Made by a program: the position numbers and the translations under genes. Below, piece after piece: positions 58,033-64,000 of a stretch of 64,000 bases of DNA (positions are counted from its first letter, which is position 1; the number at the start of each line of letters is the position of its first letter). The notes under the pieces were generated by a model. The model had not been told where the DNA came from and searched no databases. It was given only the letters and a program-made list of their open reading frames with translations. The DNA comes from Woronichinia naegeliana WA131. GTDB taxonomy: Bacteria; Cyanobacteriota; Cyanobacteriia; Cyanobacteriales; Microcystaceae. The stretch is taken from the NCBI GenBank assembly GCA_025370055.1, contig CP073041.1, positions 5,798,272-5,862,271 on the forward strand, in the 5' to 3' direction.

Positions 58033-59630
58033 CTGGACAGTGGGAAGTTCTCGAGGCGTGTAAGTGGAGAAAAGAAAATCGGACATCCGATACAAAAGAG
58101 TGCCGTTATGTCCGAAACTGGCTGATATAAGAAAATCGATAGCCAGTGCTATCTATCAATTATGCAACTATGTCAGCGACTAGAGCAAATCCTCAATAAT
58201 CTCCGTCCAGCCTTTAGCCGAGAAGCAACGTTCCAATGGTTTATCCTGTTAGTCTGGGGAGTAGTGCTCAACAGCCAACCCAGCGCAATAACTAGCTATG
58301 TCAATGCCATTGGCTGAACAGAGAGCTACTACAATCAGGCTCTACATTGGTTTGATTCCAAGGCGTTTAGCGTCGAAGGACTAACTTTACAATGGTCAAA
58401 GTGGCTAAGTCAGCATGAAAGTCTATACAGAATTAAAGGGAAACGGGTGTATGTGGGTGATGGCATCAAAGTGGGGAAAGAAGGACGCAAGATGCCAGGT
58501 GTAAAACGACTACACCAAGAATCGGAAGATGTGTCCAAGCCAGAGTGGATAAGGGGTCATTACTTCAATGCCTTGAGTATTTTGGTGGGAGTAGGGAAAG
58601 CCTGCTTTGCCTTGCCCTTAGTGTTGCGGCTAGACGATGGCATCAAGTCCAAAGCAACCGAGAAGGGGGAGGGAAAAGGCAAAAAAAAGGTGAAGACGAG
58701 CCTGGTGACAAAAATGGCTGACCTTTGTGTTACTTACGCAGAGGCAGGGAGTTATGTAATTTTGGATGCTTATTTTGCTTGCGAACCAGTGCTCAAAAGT
58801 TTTCGCCAGAACGCCTTGCATCTAATCACAAGAGTGCGTTGCTCCACCGTCGCCTATGCCCCCTTTTGTTCCGTGCCGACGCTGACGGGGAGAGGACGAC
58901 CACGGATTTGGGGGAGTTCGATAAAACTAGAAAAGCTGTTCGCTCTGGCGGCGGACTTTCCGACAGCTAAAGTCTGGCTCTATGGTCAACAAGTCACGGT
59001 TTCTTATCAGTGCTTTGAGTTCCACTGGGATAGTCCCCATCAGCTCGTCAAGTTTGTTCTGACCCAATTGCCTAACGGACGACGACTGATTCTGCTTTCT
59101 ACTGATCTCTGTTTGACTGGACCTGAGATTATTGCCGCTTACGGTCTCCGATTGAAGATTGAAGTCACTTTTCGTCAATTAGTCCATCTTTTGGGCAGCT
59201 TTGCCTATCGTTTTTGGCTTAAGAGTCTTCCTACTTTACCTACCTGGCCCAGCAATCTTATCCTCAGTGACTATCCACAAGCTGTTCAGACTCAGATTTT
59301 AAACAAGGTAGAAGCCTTTGAGCGTTTTGTTAACCTTAATGCCATTGCTTTAGGGCTACTTCAAATTCTCGCCTTAGAGTTACCCCAGGGGATTTGGGCT
59401 AATTTTCCTCGATGGTTTCGGACATTACCATCCCATGGCTACCCTAGTGAACGGATTGCTCAACTAGCCCTTCAACATCAAGCCCAAATGATTTTTCCTC
59501 AAAGTCCACCCAGTCTGCTTTTGCCTAAATTCCTTACCGCTAAACTTGCCTCTTCCTCAAGCCCTGATATGCTTACTTTCGTCGCATAGTCATTACCTTA
59601 TCTGGCATCCATAAACTTCCCACTGTCCAG
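58033..59630 (+). mobile_element. IS-X copy 2, uninterrupted (1598 bp)
   Basis: The ends CTGGACAGTGGGAAGTTCTC and AACTTCCCACTGTCCAG. TTCCTTTT flanks both sides (58025-58032, 59631-59638). Confidence 0.92.
58162..59589 (+). pseudogene. IS-X DDE transposase with in-frame TGA at codon 52
   Basis: The frame MQLCQRLEQILNNLRPAFSR runs to AITSYVNAIG, then TGA (58315-58317), then TESYYNQALHWFDSKAF and on to 59589, ~475 codons in all. A re-start at 58447 would give 380 residues, retaining DGIKVGKEGRKM and YVILDAYFACEPV (Asp) and the distal helical region. The identical TGA in copy 1 means the stop was present in the transposing ancestor. IS4/IS701-like superfamily; family not certain. Confidence 0.8.
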
Positions 59631-60981
59631 TTCCTTTTCTTCTTTCTTTTTTTGACACACGACGTTTTTTTGCTATGGCTAAGTACTCTTTTCTTGCCAC
59701 TTCCCTATAAGTCCTCGGCTTTTCTTTCCTTTTCTCTTTTATTTCTTCATACAGCTTATCTATTATTTTTTCTGTTTTTTCTCTGGCATCATTCAATATT
59801 CCTATATCCGTTGGATATTTTATATCTGCTGGTGTACAAGTCGCATCTAACAATAACTTTCCTTCATTTTCTTTTTTTTCTGACGCTACACCCGTCGCTT
59901 TTTTTTCTATTTCTTTATTAATTTTATTTATTAATTCCATTCCTATTTTTTTACGAAAATGAACCATCATTGACGCATTAAATGCTTCTTTGCTACTATA
60001 GCTTTCCATTCCTATAAAGTACTGTAAATAAGGGTTCTCTTTTATTTGTTCTACTGTTTCTCTGTCACTTTTTCCTGAAATTTCTTTGATAATTAATGCT
60101 CCTAATGCCATTCTAAATGACTTGGCTGGGGCTCCTTTTTTTTTCTGTGAAGTTTTTTGCATATTCTTCCTCATATTCTTCCCAGGGAATCATTTTTGAC
60201 ATTTCTATCCAACGATTTTCTTCGTCTAACTGCCCGCCGAACAGATTTTTCAAGTTTTCTGGTGTTTCAATTGAGTACTGTTGCTTTCGGTACATCTGCT
60301 TTCTCTCTTCTTAATGCAATGGTTTTGAGGCATTCTACCCTATTTTCGTGCATTCTAGCGGTTCTTAATTCGCCTACTATTTTTCTCCGTAAAGGTTTCA
60401 GCTTTTTTCAGCAAGCCCGAAGTAAGCATCCAAAATCACATAGCTTCCCGCCTCTGCGTAGGTAGTGCAAAGCTCCCCCATTTTCGTGACTAGAGTAGTC
60501 TTCTCTTTTTTGCTGCCTTTTTTCCCTTCCTTTGCCGTTGCTTTGGACTTGATGCCATCGTCTAGCCGCAACACTAAGGGCAAGGCAAAGCAGGCTTTTC
60601 CTGCTCCCACCAAAACACTCAAGGCATTGAAGTAATGCCCCCTTATCCATTCTGGCTTCGCCACATTTCCGGATTCTTGGTGTAGTCGTTTTACCCCTGG
60701 CATCTTGCGCCCTTCTTTCCCCACTTTGATTCCATCCCCCACATACACTCGTTTTTCCTTGATTCGATATAGATTTTCATGCTGACTTACCCACTTCGAC
60801 CATCCCAAGGTCAGTCCTTTGACGTTAAATGCCTTGGATTCAAACCAATGTAGTGCCTGATGGTAGTAGCTCTCTGTTAACCCTAAGGCATTGACATAGC
60901 TTGTTATTGCGCTCGGTTGGCTGTTGAGCACTACGGGTGTGACCTTTAGTTGATGAAGGAAAAGAAAAGTGTTAACATGGG

Positions 60982-61410
60982 ATGAAAAGTGACAAAGAGG
61001 AAACAATGATGACAGCAAAACTAATTAATGTAGAGGGTTCAAAGATAAAAATAGAACTAACATTAGAACTCAGTCGTTCAATGTTGGATACAGAAATAAA
61101 TATTCAAAAAGGCTTAAACGAAGTAGGTTGCATCGCCAGCAAAGAAGCCTTGAAATATTTAGATACAGATGGTTCACCCTTAAAAATCGGTGAAGAAATC
61201 TGGAAGAGTAAGGGAGAGCAACCGAAAGAATATCAAACACCTTATGGTGAGGTTATAGTGAATCGTCATGTATATCAGCGTTCACCTTTGAGGAAAAACG
61301 TATTGCCCCTTAGAAAGAGAAGCAAGGATAATCATAACATCAACGCCATTATTGGCAAAACAGGTATCCTCAAAAATGTCAGGGATGGCAGGCAAAGAGG
61401 TGAAAAATGA
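60982..61410 (+). CDS. IS-A ORF1 (copy 6)
   Basis: 142 codons; same translation and overlap with ORF2 as the copy at 2791-3219. Confidence 0.75.
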   Translation: MKSDKEETMMTAKLINVEGSKIKIELTLELSRSMLDTEINIQKGLNEVGCIASKEALKYLDTDGSPLKIGEEIWKSKGEQPKEYQTPYGEVIVNRHVYQRSPLRKNVLPLRKRSKDNHNINAIIGKTGILKNVRDGRQRGEK

Positions 61411-62290
61411 TTTATTAGAAAATCATGGTAGAAAAGTAGCGCTATCCTATATCCAAAGATTGAGTGAAGCAGTAGGAAGTGTGGTACAGGCAAAAGAAGA
61501 AGCGTGGAGTTATGCCCCGCCCAAGGAGGATAGCCAAATTGCAACAGTGGGAATAGGATTAGATGGAACCTGTATGCTGATGTGTGAGGATGGCTACCGT
61601 GAAGCAATGGTGGGAACCGTTTCCCTATACGATAGTGAAGGCGAACGTCAACCTACAATCTATCTAGGTGCGGCACCAGAGTATGGAAAAAAGAGTTTTC
61701 TAGAAAGATTAGAAAGAGAAATTGAGCGAGCGAAAAACCGTTATCCAGAGGCAACATTGGTCGGGATAGCAGACGGGGCAGAATCAAATTGGAAGTTTTT
61801 AGAAAAGCAAACGGAAGAACAGATATTAGATTTCTATCATGCCTCTGGTTACTTAGGTGCCTTGGCAGAAGCGTTGCATCCGAATACCGTGTCAAAACAA
61901 AAAGAATGGTTGACTGAAAATTGTCGAGAACTCAAGCATGAAAAAGGAAAAGCAGGAGAACTGCTAAATCTGATGAAAGAAGTCAAAGAAGAAAAAAGTC
62001 ATTCTAAGAATCTTACCGAGAAACTACAAGCGGCGATTACTTATTACGAGAATCATCAGCATCAAATGGATTATGCTGAATACATAGAGAAAAAGTATCC
62101 GATTGGTTCAGGTGTTACGGAAGCAGCTTGTAAGACGTTGGTCAAACAACGATTATGTTGTTCAGGGATGCGATGGAAGGAAAAAGGAGCAGGAATTATT
62201 TTGAGCCTACGAGCTTTGGTATTGACCAAGGAACGATGGAGTCAATTTTGGGCAAAACTTGATCAATATGGGTTCCCTGTAGAACCCTGA
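61352..62290 (+). CDS. IS-A ORF2 (copy 6)
   Basis: 312-residue ISKra4-like catalytic ORF, identical in translation to copy 1 and with all catalytic blocks. See 1911-2849. Confidence 0.82.
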   Translation: MAKQVSSKMSGMAGKEVKNDLLENHGRKVALSYIQRLSEAVGSVVQAKEEAWSYAPPKEDSQIATVGIGLDGTCMLMCEDGYREAMVGTVSLYDSEGERQPTIYLGAAPEYGKKSFLERLEREIERAKNRYPEATLVGIADGAESNWKFLEKQTEEQILDFYHASGYLGALAEALHPNTVSKQKEWLTENCRELKHEKGKAGELLNLMKEVKEEKSHSKNLTEKLQAAITYYENHQHQMDYAEYIEKKYPIGSGVTEAACKTLVKQRLCCSGMRWKEKGAGIILSLRALVLTKERWSQFWAKLDQYGFPVEP

Positions 62291-62558
62291 TTACAACAGC
62301 TTTTATCAACTAAAGGTCGCACCCAGCACTACTCCCCAGGCTAATAGGATAAACCATTGGTACGTTGCTTCTCGGCTAAAGGCGGGACGGAGATTCTCTA
62401 GGATTTGCTCTAGTCGCTGACATAGTTGCATAATTGATAGATAGCACTGGCTATCGATTTTCTATATCAGCCAGTTTCGGACATAACGGCACTCTTGGGT
62501 ATCGCATGTCCGATTTTCTTTTCTCACTTACCCTGCTCGAGAACTTCCCACTGTCCAG

Positions 62559-62638
62559 TTAGATGACTGCTTCTTTTTTACACTATATTTCTCTCTTTTT
62601 GTCTGTATTTTTTGTAACAAATAAGATGCGATTACCCT
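62559..62638. repeat. 80-bp duplicate of the 3' end of the 205-aa gene
   Basis: TTAGATGACTGCTTC to GATTACCCTG equals 30748-30827 within the hypothetical gene. It is wedged between IS-X copy 3 and an IS-X fragment, evidence of IS-mediated rearrangement. Confidence 0.88.
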
Positions 62639-62850
62639 GGCTAGACGATGGCATTAAGTCCAAACCCACCCCAAAGGAAGGGAAAAAAGGCACAAAAAAA
62701 GAGAAGACTACTCTGGTCACCAAAATGGCGGACCTTTGCGTTACCTACGCGGAGGCAGGGAGCTATATAATTTTGGATGCTTATTTCGCTTGCAAACCAG
62801 TGCTCAAAAGTTTTCGCCAGAACGCCTTGCATCTAATCACAAGTCACAAG
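62639..62850 (+). mobile_element. IS-X fragment (variant)
   Basis: Coding-strand fragment LDDGIKSKPTPKEGKKG... TYAEAGSYIILDAYFACKPV... HLITS, matching the middle of the IS-X transposase. Cut on both sides. Confidence 0.82.
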
Positions 62851-62907
62851 GGGTGTGACCTTTAGTTGATGAAGGAAAAGAAAAGTGTTAACATGAGATG
62901 AAAAGTG
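62851..62907 (+). mobile_element. IS-A left-end fragment, 57 bp
   Basis: The IS-A terminus GGGTGTGACCTTTAGTTGAT up to AGATGAAAAGTG, then unrelated sequence. A solo end left by deletion. Confidence 0.85.
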
Positions 62908-63053
62908 GGTACTGGTATCGTGTGATCAAAGCTAGAAAAAGTTATGGTGTAAGAGTTTGAGAAAATAGAAAATAACTTACGACTGGACATATTCCCGTTT
63001 TTGTTATACTATTATTATTGTCATTATATTAAAGAAAGGGAAAACAGGAAGCA
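62908..63053. other. Leader of the terminal IS1-like element
   Basis: It probably holds the left end of the element whose transposase starts at 63054. A related TTATTATTGTCAT stretch lies upstream of the remnant at 46828-47245. GGAAGC precedes the ATG. Confidence 0.4.
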
Positions 63054-64000
63054 ATGTCAACATTGAATAAAAGCTCAATTGACCTCCTAAGTGATATTGG
63101 CTTACCCCAAGAGAAAGAGGAAGCCTTATTTCAGAAAAACTGCCCTCATTGCTATAGTGAAAAAGTAAAAATACATTCTCATTACCAAACGAAAGGTAAC
63201 GGGGAACGTAAAATGTTCATCTGTCAAGAATGTGGTTCTTGTTTTGCTGAGACTTATGGTAGCGTAATCGCTGGCTTAGAAACCCCATTAAGTGAAATTG
63301 TAAAAGTATTAAAAGCCAGAATGGAAGGAATAGGATTAAATGCAGCAGCCCGAGTATTCGGCTACGCGAAAACAACAATATTGAATTGGGAAAAGAAATT
63401 ATCAGGATTACAAGAGACATTATTTTTATACGCCTTAGTGAATGAATTTGTTAAATTAGTAATAGAAGGGGATGAACTATACACAAAAGTTGGAAAAAAT
63501 AAAGAAGCAAGTGCCTCTGAGGGGTGGACAATCGTGCTCATGGACAGGGCTAGCCGCTTTATTTGGCATTTAAAATGTGGTCGAAAAGAGCAGAAATTAT
63601 TTCTAGAAGCAATGATGACGGTAGCGGAATTATTTGAAAGGAGTGCAGAATCTCTCCAGTTATTTACAGATGGAGAAAAGCGATATAGTCAACTGCTATT
63701 TAATATTTGTCACGAAGTATTAAGGACTGGAAAGCGAGGTCGTCCCACCAAAGTATTACCGAAGGGTATGGTGATAAGATTAAAAAATAAGAGTAGTAAA
63801 CGTCGAGATTCTGAGGGTAAACTAGAGAAAGTAGAAACTCCGAAACCAGAACATCCAGAGACAACAGAAAAACCAGAAGACAAGGATGTTCATGCCAACC
63901 ACGTTGAGGCATTTAATAGTTCTCTACGACGCTATTTAGCCGCCTTTCGTCGTCGAACAAATACTTATGCTAAATCTGTTGTGGGATTACAGCGAGTGCT
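63054..64000 (+). CDS. IS1-like (zinc-ribbon) transposase, runs off the window
   Basis: From ATG 63054 (MSTLNKSSIDLLSDIGLPQ) 315 codons are open to the window end. An N-terminal zinc ribbon (CPHCYSEKVKIHSHY, FICQECGSCF) is followed by a helix-turn-helix (GLNAAARVFGYAKTTILNWEK). The catalytic region has VIEGDELYTKVGKNKEAS, VLMDRASRFIWHLKCG, LQLFTDGEKRYSQLL (Asp residues) and HANHVEAFNSSLRRYLAAFRRRTNTYAK, the Glu/Arg block typical of IS1-type enzymes. Longer than classical IS1 products and in one frame. Its decayed relative is at 46828-47245. Confidence 0.82.
   Translation, partial: MSTLNKSSIDLLSDIGLPQEKEEALFQKNCPHCYSEKVKIHSHYQTKGNGERKMFICQECGSCFAETYGSVIAGLETPLSEIVKVLKARMEGIGLNAAARVFGYAKTTILNWEKKLSGLQETLFLYALVNEFVKLVIEGDELYTKVGKNKEASASEGWTIVLMDRASRFIWHLKCGRKEQKLFLEAMMTVAELFERSAESLQLFTDGEKRYSQLLFNICHEVLRTGKRGRPTKVLPKGMVIRLKNKSSKRRDSEGKLEKVETPKPEHPETTEKPEDKDVHANHVEAFNSSLRRYLAAFRRRTNTYAKSVVGLQRV

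Larger units (their letters stand above)
57330..60295 (-). pseudogene. IS-E transposase, frameshifted and split by IS-X
   Basis: The start MYRKQQYSIETPENLKN is at 60295. An extra T in the run at 60136-60144 shifts the frame after NFTEKK. The frame recovers at 60174-59635, then IS-X copy 2 interrupts at RRKGT (TTCCTTTT duplicated). The C-terminal part lies at 58032-57330. Broken at least twice. Confidence 0.87.
57126..60418 (-). mobile_element. IS-E copy 8 interrupted by IS-X copy 2
   Basis: Ends at 57126 and 60418. The flanks (CGAAATA and GAAGTAAG) do not match, so one side was rearranged after insertion. Confidence 0.9.
60935..62324 (+). mobile_element. IS-A copy 6, 1390 bp
   Basis: AGCACTAC is duplicated at 60927-60934 and 62325-62332. 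Confidence 0.93.
60419..62431 (-). pseudogene. IS-X transposase variant without the codon-52 stop
   Basis: It starts at 62431 (MQLCQRLEQIL). It is interrupted at VVLNSQPS by IS-A (AGCACTAC duplicated), then reads AITSYVNALGLTESYYHQAL, where copies 1 and 2 have TGA in place of the Leu codon. It ends at 60419 after YVILDAYF. This variant gives the ancestral reading of the stop position. Confidence 0.82.
60419..62558 (-). mobile_element. IS-X copy 3 (variant), truncated and carrying IS-A copy 6
   Basis: The outer end at 62558 is CACTGTCCAG. The 3' half is lost at 60419, where IS-E copy 8 abuts. IS-A copy 6 lies in the N-terminal coding part. Confidence 0.85.

Overview
The window is cyanobacterial. 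Single-copy genes carry the HIP1 octamer GCGATCGC at high density. The host set includes a cyanobacterial TIGR02652-type protein, a MenG/UbiE-type quinone methyltransferase, an Orn/Lys/Arg-type decarboxylase, HypF, CobS and a tmRNA. The extreme load of near-identical insertion sequences (IS) and miniature elements resembles bloom-forming colonial genera such as Microcystis or Woronichinia. That genus guess is inference only.

Layout. 1-13310 is almost pure IS-in-IS, up to four levels deep. 13397-14554 is a beta-ketoacyl synthase gene with an altered 3' end. 14668-30547 is again nested IS, with a 264-bp-arm inverted repeat at 16532-17200. 30715-31332 is a hypothetical gene. 31513-35757 is an IS1 element holding an IS that holds a second copy of itself; it sits 4 bp upstream of the start of a truncated sensor-like gene. 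36250-51575 is the most gene-like stretch: deoC, a small zinc-ribbon gene, hypF, a decarboxylase, an OmpR-type regulator, a barnase remnant with intact barstar, TIGR02652, VOC, rnhA, DUF445, menG, cobS, a secreted PPC-like protein, an ATPase/DUF4276-like pair and ssrA. 51744-55440 holds a decayed copy of the zinc-ribbon gene, a membrane-protein gene split by an IS4-type element, a hypothetical gene and an IS200 remnant. 55442-64000 returns to nested IS.

Names used below. IS-A: 1390-bp ISKra4-like element (two ORFs, 142 and 312 codons; 8-bp target duplication). IS-B and IS-C: two further ISKra4-like groups. IS-E: ~1690-bp IS5/IS1182-like element ending GGGCTTGCTGAAAAA, with 6-bp target duplications of form TANNYA. 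IS-X: ~1600-bp IS4/IS701-like DDE element ending CTGGACAGTG, with 8-bp duplications. IS1, IS110, IS200, IS630, IS1634, ISL3, ISAs1 and IS4 types are also present. Exact target duplications let the insertion order be read directly. Several non-autonomous miniature elements share ends with the full-length ISs.

No complete novel system was found. The best leads are the barnase/barstar locus that lost its toxin, the ATPase/DUF4276-like pair (possible defence module), the IS110-derived inverted repeat, HypF carrying an in-frame dispersed repeat, and evidence that frameshifted or nonsense-bearing IS copies kept moving.
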